Of a stretch of DNA of 32,558 nt, positions 1 through 7,485 are shown piece by piece. The stretch spans positions 1 to 32,558 of the forward strand of contig JAKLJY010000095.1 in assembly GCA_023150895.1 (NCBI GenBank), written 5' to 3'. Numbering within the stretch: the first letter of the stretch is position 1; every line of letters starts with the position of its first letter. The stretch comes from Myxococcota bacterium (lineage in GTDB: Bacteria > Myxococcota_A > Bradymonadia > UBA7976 > UBA1532). A program made the translations under genes and the position numbers. The notes beneath the pieces were generated by a model. That model was not told the origin of the DNA, searched no databases, and saw only the letters and a list, made by a program, of their open reading frames with translations.

Positions 1-731
1 GCCGCCTTGCCCTTCGCCGCGTCGGCCGCGGCGCTCTGCTCGGCCGCCCCCGTCGCGGCCGGGGCGGCGGGCGCCGGGGCGTCCTCCGCCGGCGCGCCGG
101 TCGCCTCGGCCCGCGCACGGCCGTCCTCGAAATCGCCGCCCGAGCCCAGGCCGCCGCTCGGAGACTTGCGCGCCGGCCCGGCCTCATCGCGGTGATTGTG
201 GCCCCAATACGGCGGTTCGACGGGCTGCGGCGGGGGGGCGATGGCCTGTGGCCGCTCGCGTCGCTCGTGGAACACCGCGGCGCCGATCACCCCGGCGTTC
301 TGCGGCGTGCCGCGCCGGCCGGAGTAGCTGTCGCCCCGCGTCGTGAACCGGAACGCGGCGACCTCGGACATGCTGCGCCGGAACCCGTCGACCACGATGC
401 TGCCGTAGGGCGGCACGACGTAACCACGTTGGTTGCGCCAGTCACCGTTCGCGCCGGTGATGGCGTCGCGCCCGTCCACGGTGAGCACCACCTCGACGCG
501 TTCCCCCGTGCCGTTGGCGATGCGGACGTTGTAGCGCTCGCCCATCTCCCCGAGGACGTAGGTCACGCCGCGGTGGTAGTAGGTGGGCAGGCTCTGGCCG
601 GCCTCGCCCTCCAGGCTGAGGGTCACGCCCGAGCCGGTGCTGCGCAGCGACGGCGCGGCGGTCGCGAAGGTGGGCAGAAGGGCGGCCAGGGTCAGGGCGG
701 CCAGGGCGGAAAACGACGCGAGTCTCGTCAT
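1..731 (-). CDS. Secreted protein of unknown function, truncated by the window edge
   Basis: The gene starts at an ATG at 731 and reads leftwards out of the window, so at least 243 residues are present and the C-terminus is missing. Residues 1-25 form a signal peptide (MTRLASF, then an Ala/Leu-rich core ending in ATAA). Residues 28-155 look like one globular, beta-rich domain with the phrases ERVEVVLTVDGRDA, GYVVPPYGSIVVDGFRRS and RRGTPQNAGVIGAAVF. I recall similar phrases from uncharacterised secreted proteins of proteobacteria, but cannot name a family or function. The visible C-terminal part (from about residue 165) is low-complexity, rich in Pro, Gly, Ala and Glu, and probably disordered. 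The protein should act in the periplasm or outside. It lies 123 bases downstream of the radical SAM gene on the same strand. Confidence 0.75.
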   Translation of the reverse strand, partial: MTRLASFSALAALTLAALLPTFATAAPSLRSTGSGVTLSLEGEAGQSLPTYYHRGVTYVLGEMGERYNVRIANGTGERVEVVLTVDGRDAITGANGDWRNQRGYVVPPYGSIVVDGFRRSMSEVAAFRFTTRGDSYSGRRGTPQNAGVIGAAVFHERRERPQAIAPPPQPVEPPYWGHNHRDEAGPARKSPSGGLGSGGDFEDGRARAEATGAPAEDAPAPAAPAATGAAEQSAAADAAKGKA

Positions 732-854
732 GGGGGCTCTCCGGAACGGGCGGACGGGGCAATCCCCGCTTTCGCCGGAAGAAACGCGGCAGGTCGCCCG
801 ACGATCTACCAGACGGCGTCGGTCGTGCGGAATCCGAGTGCGCGTGCGCCCGGC

Positions 855-1901
855 CTACAACAACTGCATCTGCGCGCCCTGGGGGACGGCCGCGGGCGGG
901 CGGCGGAACGGCGACGCGGCCGGCGGCGACGCCTCGGCCTGGGCGTTCGCATACCCCAACCGCCGGCAGGTGGACTTGAACAAGGCCGCGACGACATCGG
1001 CGTACTCGCCCTCGCCGCGCATGCGGCTGCCGAAGCGGGGATCGTTGCGCCCGCCGCCCCGGACTTCCTCGACGCGCCGCAGAATCCGCTCCGCCCGGCT
1101 CGGGGGCAGGCTCGCCCGGATGCGCGCCTCGAAGACCGCCGCGACGGGACCGGGGAGGCGGAGCATGATGGACCCGGCCCGGCGGGCCCCGGCCTCGTAG
1201 GCGCGCTCGAGCACCTCGACCATCTCGGCGTCGTTGAGCCCGGGGATGATCGGAGCGACGTTGACGCCGACGGGGATGCCCGCGTCCGCCAGGCGCCGGA
1301 TGGCCTCGAGGCGTCGCGCGGGCGGCGGGACGTACGGCTCGACGGCCCGCGCATGCTCCGGATTCGCGAAGGGCACGCTCACCGTGACGCTGACCGCGCC
1401 GTGCGCGGCGAGCCCCGAGAGGACGTCGACATCCCGCTCGACGAGGGGGGACTTGGTGATGATGCCGACGGGGTTGCGGTAGTCGAGGCAGACCTCGAGG
1501 CAGGCGCGCGTCAGCCGGTAGGAGGCCTCGAGCGGCTGGTAGCAGTCCGTATTGCCCGAGAACACGACGAGCTCGCCCGCCCAGGAGCGCCGCTCGAACG
1601 CAGTGCGCAGCAACGTGGCCGCCTGCGGTTTGACGACGATTTTCCGGTCGAAGTCCGTCCCCGCGCCGAGGCTCAGGTACTCGTGGCTCGGCCGGGCGTA
1701 ACAGTACGCGCACCCATGCAGGCACCCCCGGTACGGGTTGACGCTGTAGGTGAACGGGATGTCGGGGCTGTCGTTGCGGGAGAGGATCTCGCGCGTGTGG
1801 TCGACGTAGACCTCGATCGTGGCGGGGGGTGGCTCGCCCACCCACTCGACGCGGGTGGATTGCCAGGGGTTCGGCGGGTTGTCGACGCGCGCGAGGGCCA
1901 T
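855..1901 (-). CDS. PA0069-family radical SAM protein
   Basis: This 348-residue protein is a radical SAM enzyme of the PA0069/Rv2578c type, related to spore photoproduct lyase. The iron-sulfur motif is C60-x3-C64-x2-C67 in NPYRGCLHGCAYCYARPSHE. The surrounding family phrases DNPPNPWQSTRVEW, REILSRNDSPDIPFTYS, VVFSGNTDCYQPLEASY and RNPVGIITKSP are intact, and the length is normal. Members bind a 4Fe-4S cluster and cleave S-adenosylmethionine, but the substrate is not established. The extreme C-terminus (about 35 residues, Ala/Pro-rich) looks unstructured. The ATG at 1901 gives the conserved start MALARVDNPP. A short inverted repeat sits directly upstream of that ATG, and I see no clear free ribosome binding site. 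The histone-like gene ends 86 bases upstream on the same strand. Confidence 0.92.
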   Translation of the reverse strand: MALARVDNPPNPWQSTRVEWVGEPPPATIEVYVDHTREILSRNDSPDIPFTYSVNPYRGCLHGCAYCYARPSHEYLSLGAGTDFDRKIVVKPQAATLLRTAFERRSWAGELVVFSGNTDCYQPLEASYRLTRACLEVCLDYRNPVGIITKSPLVERDVDVLSGLAAHGAVSVTVSVPFANPEHARAVEPYVPPPARRLEAIRRLADAGIPVGVNVAPIIPGLNDAEMVEVLERAYEAGARRAGSIMLRLPGPVAAVFEARIRASLPPSRAERILRRVEEVRGGGRNDPRFGSRMRGEGEYADVVAALFKSTCRRLGYANAQAEASPPAASPFRRPPAAVPQGAQMQLL

Positions 1902-1902
1902 G

Positions 1903-1919
1903 GGTGTATCTTGAACACC
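1903..1919 (-). promoter_or_regulatory. Small inverted repeat against the radical SAM start codon
   Basis: GGTGT and ACACC flank a 7-base loop, one base upstream of the ATG at 1901. On the coding strand the only purine-rich candidate ribosome binding site (CAGGTG) lies inside the stem. The stem is only 5 bp, so a role in translation is a weak inference. Confidence 0.25.
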
Positions 1920-1987
1920 TGAACGGATGTTCCGTCAACACGGACGCGCCGTCGAGCGCGGGCCCGACCGATCGCCACGGACCTCCG

Positions 1988-2284
1988 CTACTTCTTGGCC
2001 GCGGGCTTCTTGGCCTTGGGCGCGGGCTTCTCGGCCTTGGCGGCGGGCTTCTCGGCCTTGGCGGCGGGCTTCTTCGCCTCGGCGGCGGGCTTCTCGGCCT
2101 TGGGCGCGGGCTTCTCGGCCTTGGGCGCGGGCTTCTCGGCCTTGGGCGCGGGCTTCTTCGCCTCGGCGGCGGGCTTCTTCGCCTCGGCAGCGGGCTTCTC
2201 GGCCTTGGGTGCGGGCTTCTCGGCCTTGGCGGCGGGCTTCTTTTCCTCGACCTTGGCGGTGGTCGCCTTCTTGCTCGTGGCCAT
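1988..2284 (-). CDS. Histone H1-like Lys/Ala/Pro heptad-repeat protein
   Basis: This 98-residue, strongly basic protein has a short head (MATSKKATTAKVEEK) followed by eleven full heptads and one partial heptad of the form KPA[AP][KE]A[EK], for example KPAPKAE. There are no aromatic residues and no globular core. Such tails resemble the C-terminal domain of eukaryotic linker histone H1 and the Lys/Ala/Pro-rich DNA-binding proteins of several bacteria, so non-specific DNA binding or compaction is the likely role. This is inferred from composition. The start is supported by AGGAG six bases upstream of the ATG. The gene diverges from the Ser/Thr kinase across 206 bases. The only Ser/Thr residues are in the head, at positions 3, 4, 8 and 9. 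Low-complexity sequence alone cannot exclude another role, such as a linker or structural protein. Confidence 0.8.
   Translation of the reverse strand: MATSKKATTAKVEEKKPAAKAEKPAPKAEKPAAEAKKPAAEAKKPAPKAEKPAPKAEKPAPKAEKPAAEAKKPAAKAEKPAAKAEKPAPKAKKPAAKK
1991..2239 (-). repeat. Tandem 21-bp repeats encoding the KPAxxAx heptads
   Basis: About twelve imperfect 21-bp units encode the heptads of the histone-like protein. Units vary at the codons for residues 4, 5 and 7 of the heptad. Copy number could change by slippage or recombination. Confidence 0.85.
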
Positions 2285-2375
2285 CAGTCACTCCTGGCAG
2301 ACGATCCTTCGATTCGCCGGACTCGGGCGACGGATTGCTGCGCCCGCGGGCTGCGATTCAATTCACATTCGATAC

Positions 2376-2398
2376 GCCGTGCAACGGCAAAGTGCCGT
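2376..2398. promoter_or_regulatory. Overlapping inverted repeats in the histone/kinase divergent promoter
   Basis: GCCGT (2376-2380), ACGGC (2384-2388) and GCCGT (2394-2398) alternate, so the middle element can pair with either neighbour. The second pairing extends to ACGGCA-AAG-TGCCGT (2384-2398). It could be an operator bound by a dimeric regulator, or part of a leader RNA. I could not assign -35/-10 boxes confidently in this spacer. Confidence 0.4.
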
Positions 2399-2490
2399 AT
2401 TCTCTCGGCAATCCGGCGATTCCGGCCCCTCGGGGGAGCGGGGCCGGTCTCGTGTCGTGGCCCCGCCGCGCCGTAATCCCTTCCGAGGTC

Positions 2491-5400
2491 ATGTCCGGCC
2501 CTACCCCACCGCCCGACGCCCCCGCGGCGCCCGTCTCACTCGCCGCCGAGGTCACGGCAGCCCCGGAGGCGCGCGACGTCGTTGCCCGGCGGTACGCGCT
2601 CGACCGTGAGCTCGGTGCGGGGAGCTTCGGGCGGGTCTGGCTGGCCCGCGACCTGGTCGGCCAACGTTGGGTGGCCTTGAAGCGCATCCGCTCCGAGCAG
2701 ACGGGCGACTCGATCGTTCGGCGCCGGATGTGGCGCGAGGCGAGGGCGGTCGCGCGCCTCGACCACCCGGCCATCGTGCGCCTCTTCGACTACGGGGAGG
2801 ACGAGCGTCGCGAGCCCTATGTCGTGATGGAGCTCGTCGACGGGGAGCCACTCTCCCGCGCGGCGGCGCGGATTCGGGACGCGGCCACGCTGGCGGCCTG
2901 GCTGGACCAGCTCCTCGACGCCCTGGCGTACGCCCATGCCCGGGGCGTGGTTCATCGAGATCTGAAGCCTCAGAACGTGCTGGTGGCGTTCGTGCCGGGC
3001 AGCACCTCGGGCGGTGCCGGGCCCGCCCCCTCGGAAGGGGTGGACGTCCACGACGAAGCGACGGCGGCCGGCCGCCGGCTGAAGGTCCTCGACTTCGGGC
3101 TGGCCCGGGTCGAGGAGGACCCGGACATGAACATCACCGGGACGAGCGGGGAGACGGTGGGGACGCCCGTCTACATGTCCCCGGAGCAGGCCACCCAGCC
3201 GGCGCTCGTCGGGCCGGCGTCCGATCTGTACGCCGTCGGGATCCTGGCCTGGGAGATGTTCTGCGGCGCCCCGCCCTTCCAGGGCGCCAACGCGACGGCA
3301 ACGGTGCTTCAGCACGTCCGGGCGCCGCTCCCCATCTTCATGCCGCGGGCGGAGCTCGGCGCGCCGCCGGGGCTCGGTCCGGTCCTCGCGCGGGCGTTGG
3401 CCAAGGATCCTCGTCGTCGATTCGCCGACGCCGCGGAAATGCGACGCGCGCTGCGACAGGCCTTCGAAGCCGATGCGGACGAGGACTTCGAGGAGACGCT
3501 GGTCACGGTCATGGCCGGCGGCCTCGGCTCCGAAGCGAGCGGCACGGGGAGTCTGGGCGCGGGGGGCGAGCTGCCGTCGGCGGCGTACGTGACCCAACTT
3601 CGGCCGGCAGAGCCGCCGATGGTCGGGCGTGAGGCCTGGCAGCGGCTCCTCTGGTCGAAGGTGAGCGAGGTCTGCACGCGGCAGCGGCCGTGTCTGGTGC
3701 TGCTCGACGGCGCTCCCGGGGTCGGCAAACACCGCCTGGGGAGATGGCTGCTCGAGATGGCGGGTCAGACGGGCTACCTGACGCCGCTCGACCTCGGGAG
3801 CGATGCCGGGGACGTTCGAGCGGTCGATCCGCTGGCGGTCGCGCTGCGGCGGGCCCTGGGGCTCGGCCCGCTGGCGCCGGCGCAACCCGAGGCCGCCGTC
3901 GCGGAGGCGCTGCACGCGATCGGTGCCGAGCGGGCGGTCGAGGCGGCGCCGCTGGCCGAGCGGCTCTGGAGCCCGCCGGGGTTGCACCGACCGCGACGCG
4001 CCTTTGCGCTGATGGATCTGCTGCGACACCTGACCACGCGACGGCCCGCGCTCGTCTGGCTCGGGCGCCTGGCCTCCATGGACGCCGCGCTGCGGATGAC
4101 GGCGCGGACGCTGGTTTCGAGGGCGTTCGAACAGGGGTTCCCGCTCCTCGTGCTCGGGACGCTGGACGACGGTGCCGCACCGCCCGAACTCGAGGACCTG
4201 TCGGGGCGTTTCCCGGGCTATTGCGAGCGCTTGCGCCTGCCCCCGCTCCCGCCGGCGGTCACCTGGTCGTTGCTGTCGCGTCAGCTCCCGGACGAGCCGG
4301 CGCAGCTCGAGTATCAGGCGGCGCTTCAGCAGGGCGCGGACGGCAACGCGCTGGCGGCCGGTCAGCTCATCCGGTGGTTGTGGGAGAGCGGGGTCGTGGT
4401 CAATGCCGAGGGGAGCCTCGCGTGGCGGCCACCGCTGCCCGCCTTGCCCGTCGGTCTCGGCGCGCTCGTCGCGGCGCGGCTGTCCGTGGTCTTCGCGCGG
4501 GACCCCGACCTCCTCGGCGCCGACCTGCGGGCGCTCGCCGCGACGCTGGCCGTGTTCGGCCAGAGCTTCACCGTGGGACTCGCCGAGCGGCTGGCGACGC
4601 GGCTCGGCCACTCGGCGCGCGCCGCGGCGACCCTGGTCGAGCGCCTCGCCGACGCCGGGGTCCTGACCGAGCACGGCCGCGACGGCCTGAGCTTTGCGCA
4701 CCCCCTCCTCCGCAGAACGCTTGCCGACGGGCTCGACGCCGCCGGGCGCCTCCGGGCCCACCAGATCTCGGCCGAGCTTCTGCTCGCAGGGCACGGCTTC
4801 GCCCTCGACGCCCTCGTGGCCCACCTCACCGGGGCCGGCCAGTCGCTGCGCGCCCGCGGGCTCGTCTGCGCCGCGGCCGAGGAGGCCCTCCGCGCCGGCG
4901 ATCGGCGCTGGGCCGAAATGCTGATGGCCCGGCTCATCGACACGCCCGAGCCCGAGGTCGATCCGCCCTCGCGCGCCATGGCCGAACGCATCGCGCTGCT
5001 GCGCGCACGGACCGCCGTCGAAGGCGGGCGCGCAGACGAGGCGCTGCATCTGCTCGCGACCTTGCCCCCGGCCGCCGACGCCGAGGCGACACAGGCCCGG
5101 GATCGCGTGCGCGCCGAGGCGCACCTCGCGGCCGGCGATGCCGTCTCGGCCGAGCCCTTGCTGCTTTCGGCCCTCGCGCGGGCCGAAAAGGTCGCCGGGC
5201 TCGATCCGGCCGACGAGGCGCGTCTGCGCTGGCTGACGGGACGATGTCACCTCGCGCGGGGTCGGCTTCGCGAGGCCCGCGCGCTGCTCATCGGCGCCCG
5301 GGGGGAACTCGCGGCAGCTGGGGAGGCGGTCGCGGAAGCGCGGGCGCGGCTCGACCTCTCGAATCTCGCCGAAGCCGCGGGAGATGTCGCCGCGGCGTTG

Positions 5401-6102
5401 CGTTTCGCCCGGGACGCCGCCGCGCTCGGTGGGGACGCGGCCGACGCCGAGGTCACCGCCGACGCCGCGCTGCGGGCCGCGGATCTCCTGCGCCGGACGG
5501 GCCAATCCGCCGAGGCGCGCGACGCGTTCGCCCTCGCGCTGCGCCGCTACGAGAGCCGCGGACTCGTGCTCGGGCAGGCGCGCGCGAACAAGGGGCTCGC
5601 TCAGATGGAGCGCCTGCTGGGCGACCATGCCGAGTCCCGACTGGCCTACGAGCGGGCGCGGGCGGCCTACGCGAGCCTGGGTGACGCGGCACAGGCCGGG
5701 CAGTGTGACATGCACCTGGGCTGGATTCACACCCGCGCCGGCGAACTCGACCGCGCCGAGGGGTGCTTCCTGCGCGCGCTGAGCGCTCTGCAGGCGGCCG
5801 AGGATGCGCTGCGCGTCGGCCTGATCTTCGGGTTTCTGGCGCGCCTCGCGCACTACCGCGGGGATCGCGACCAGCGGAACCGCCGGCTGACCGAGGCCCT
5901 GCGCATCGATGCCGTGCGCTGCATGGCGGTGCCCGAGTGGCCCCGGACCCTCGAAGGGTTGGCGGAGGCCCTCGTCCGCGAGGGCGATCCGGACCAGGCG
6001 GCCCCCCTGCTGCTGCGGGCGGCCGAAGTCTGGCGCATCCTGCGCAGCGCCGACGACGAGGCGCGGTGTCGGCGAGGCCACCGCGAACTCTCGGGCGGGT
6101 AG
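2491..6102 (+). CDS. Ser/Thr protein kinase with degenerate NTPase region and TPR tail
   Basis: The protein has 1203 residues. A Hanks-type kinase domain spans about 36-325: glycine loop LGAGSFGRV (41-49), VALK lysine K64, HRDLKPQN (155-162), DFG (201-203) and YMSPEQ (229-233), all intact. About 30 Gly/Pro/acidic residues (165-195) are inserted between the catalytic loop and DFG. From about 375 an AAA/STAND-like region begins, with the P-loop GAPGVGKH (407-414). The usual Ser/Thr after the Lys is His, and the expected acidic Walker B reads LVWLGRLASMD. The last 350 or so residues are Ala/Leu-rich helical repeats of TPR type. Kinase-NTPase-TPR fusions are a known myxobacterial signalling architecture; the protein lacks a membrane segment and should be cytoplasmic. 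I chose the ATG at 2491 because the open frame further upstream only mirrors the antisense histone repeats. Confidence 0.93.
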   Translation: MSGPTPPPDAPAAPVSLAAEVTAAPEARDVVARRYALDRELGAGSFGRVWLARDLVGQRWVALKRIRSEQTGDSIVRRRMWREARAVARLDHPAIVRLFDYGEDERREPYVVMELVDGEPLSRAAARIRDAATLAAWLDQLLDALAYAHARGVVHRDLKPQNVLVAFVPGSTSGGAGPAPSEGVDVHDEATAAGRRLKVLDFGLARVEEDPDMNITGTSGETVGTPVYMSPEQATQPALVGPASDLYAVGILAWEMFCGAPPFQGANATATVLQHVRAPLPIFMPRAELGAPPGLGPVLARALAKDPRRRFADAAEMRRALRQAFEADADEDFEETLVTVMAGGLGSEASGTGSLGAGGELPSAAYVTQLRPAEPPMVGREAWQRLLWSKVSEVCTRQRPCLVLLDGAPGVGKHRLGRWLLEMAGQTGYLTPLDLGSDAGDVRAVDPLAVALRRALGLGPLAPAQPEAAVAEALHAIGAERAVEAAPLAERLWSPPGLHRPRRAFALMDLLRHLTTRRPALVWLGRLASMDAALRMTARTLVSRAFEQGFPLLVLGTLDDGAAPPELEDLSGRFPGYCERLRLPPLPPAVTWSLLSRQLPDEPAQLEYQAALQQGADGNALAAGQLIRWLWESGVVVNAEGSLAWRPPLPALPVGLGALVAARLSVVFARDPDLLGADLRALAATLAVFGQSFTVGLAERLATRLGHSARAAATLVERLADAGVLTEHGRDGLSFAHPLLRRTLADGLDAAGRLRAHQISAELLLAGHGFALDALVAHLTGAGQSLRARGLVCAAAEEALRAGDRRWAEMLMARLIDTPEPEVDPPSRAMAERIALLRARTAVEGGRADEALHLLATLPPAADAEATQARDRVRAEAHLAAGDAVSAEPLLLSALARAEKVAGLDPADEARLRWLTGRCHLARGRLREARALLIGARGELAAAGEAVAEARARLDLSNLAEAAGDVAAALRFARDAAALGGDAADAEVTADAALRAADLLRRTGQSAEARDAFALALRRYESRGLVLGQARANKGLAQMERLLGDHAESRLAYERARAAYASLGDAAQAGQCDMHLGWIHTRAGELDRAEGCFLRALSALQAAEDALRVGLIFGFLARLAHYRGDRDQRNRRLTEALRIDAVRCMAVPEWPRTLEGLAEALVREGDPDQAAPLLLRAAEVWRILRSADDEARCRRGHRELSGG

Positions 6103-6126
6103 GTCGCAGCCGGCCGGATGACCCGG

Positions 6127-7485
6127 TCAGTGGACGCACGCCGCGTGGCAGGCGCGGGGCAGGTTCTTCTGCAACGCCTGATACCACGGGAAGAACGAGG
6201 CCCCCGGGAGGCCCGCGTCGGGCAGATGCTCGACGAAGTCCTCCGCACACAGGTCGGGGAGCGTGAACGGCTCACCGCGCCAGTGCCCGCGCAGCACGAT
6301 CGGCCGCAGCTCGGCGATGCACCAGTTCTCGCGCGCGGCATGGAGTGCCGCGATGCTCCACAACGTCTCGCGCAGCACCCGCTCGCGGGCCGGCCGCTGG
6401 CCCTGACCGATGTGGGCCTCGTCGACGTAGACGTAGGGATCCCGCATGCGGAGGGTCGCGGGGAAGATCAGGCTGTTGTGACACGCGGGATCGATGCGCA
6501 GGTTGCTCAGCATCGCGCCGGCGTGCTGGACCTTGAGGCCGGTGTACGGCAGGAGCCCGTGCAGGAGGTAGACCGCGCCGAACGCGAACGACGCTCGCCC
6601 AAGACGGAGGCGCTCGCGGCGGAGCCCGGCCAGGACGGCCCACGCGAACAGCGTACCCGCGGCCGCGACCTTGAGCCGGCCGTCCCACGGCCCCAGACCG
6701 CCGTGCGCCGCTGCATCCAGGCCCAGGGCGAGGGCCGCGGCGAGCGCCAGAAGCCGCTTGTGCCGCCGGAAGGTCCGTCGCCAGCGGACCACCGTCCGCG
6801 GCCCCATGGCCGCGGCGTAGCCCACCAGCATCACGGCGCCGAACGCCGGGGCGAGGGTCACGGTCAGCGGCAGGTGAAATGCGATCCCGAGGGGCCAGAT
6901 CCATGGGCTCCCGCGGAGGAGGAGCGCGACGAAAACCAGCTCGATCCCGACGATGGCGGCGGGAAGCCAGACGCCGGGCGGGCCCGGCAGGGCGGCCCAG
7001 GCGAACCAGAAGGCCTCGACCTGGGTCCACGCGTGGTGCGCGCAGCTGACCGCCGGGTCGAAGAAGTCGGTGTTGAGCTTGTGCAGGGCGGCCAGCAGAT
7101 ACGTCCCGGCCGCGGCCACGGCGGCGACCTGCAGCGCCGCGCGCGCCGAGGACCGCGTCCCCGCCAGGGCGGCCACGAGCCCGGCGCCGGACATGCACGC
7201 GAGCAGCAGTTGTTGCGTCAGGACGTCCCGCAGCGCCAGCAAGGTGTAGAGCGACGTGCCCAGGCACAGCGCGAATCCCAGGGCGTGCGGTCGAACGAGC
7301 AGGATCGCGGCCGCGGCGAGCTTCAGCGCCCGCGGTCCGCCCCAGCCGGGCTCGTCGTAGTCCGGCAGCCCGACGTGCACGACCAGGGCGAGCGACAGGG
7401 CGCGCGCCCAGAAGCGGAGGAGCGGGTGGGCGGTGAGACCCGTTACCGGCAGAATCCGTCGGCCGTGCACGAGCCCGCCCCGCAT
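6127..7485 (-). CDS. HTTM-type (vitamin-K-dependent gamma-carboxylase-like) membrane protein
   Basis: About 452 residues. The first 330 or so are dominated by hydrophobic helices separated by short basic loops; the C-terminal 120 residues are soluble and include two Cys-containing stretches (RENWCIAELRP and PRACHAACVH). The key phrase is LLAALHKLNTDFFDPAVSC, with Lys at about residue 136. It matches the HTTM signature shared with vitamin-K-dependent gamma-carboxylase, where the human counterpart reads AGVKKLDADW and the second Lys is the proposed active-site base (recalled knowledge). Function in bacteria is unknown; an enzyme acting on lipid, quinone or protein at the membrane is possible. 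The gene overlaps the end of the cysteine-rich lipoprotein gene, so the two are almost certainly co-transcribed. The start is uncertain: ATG at 7485 (43-base overlap), or GTG at 7470, which has a better GGGGCGGG upstream. Confidence 0.75.
   Translation of the reverse strand: MRGGLVHGRRILPVTGLTAHPLLRFWARALSLALVVHVGLPDYDEPGWGGPRALKLAAAAILLVRPHALGFALCLGTSLYTLLALRDVLTQQLLLACMSGAGLVAALAGTRSSARAALQVAAVAAAGTYLLAALHKLNTDFFDPAVSCAHHAWTQVEAFWFAWAALPGPPGVWLPAAIVGIELVFVALLLRGSPWIWPLGIAFHLPLTVTLAPAFGAVMLVGYAAAMGPRTVVRWRRTFRRHKRLLALAAALALGLDAAAHGGLGPWDGRLKVAAAGTLFAWAVLAGLRRERLRLGRASFAFGAVYLLHGLLPYTGLKVQHAGAMLSNLRIDPACHNSLIFPATLRMRDPYVYVDEAHIGQGQRPARERVLRETLWSIAALHAARENWCIAELRPIVLRGHWRGEPFTLPDLCAEDFVEHLPDAGLPGASFFPWYQALQKNLPRACHAACVH

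Noticed and set aside
1991-2239. Tandem short repeats resembling a CRISPR array
   Set aside because: Units are contiguous 21-bp, have no unique spacers and encode a regular heptad in frame.
1927-2490. Possible 188-residue N-terminal extension of the Ser/Thr kinase, rich in Ser/Arg/Trp repeats
   Set aside because: The repeats are the antisense reading of the histone-like gene's heptads; the ATG at 2491 leads straight into a normal kinase N-terminus.
2536-6081. Open frame of 1181 codons antisense to the kinase
   Set aside because: Arg/Pro/Gly/Gln-biased translation with no domain, caused by high GC at third positions of the true gene.
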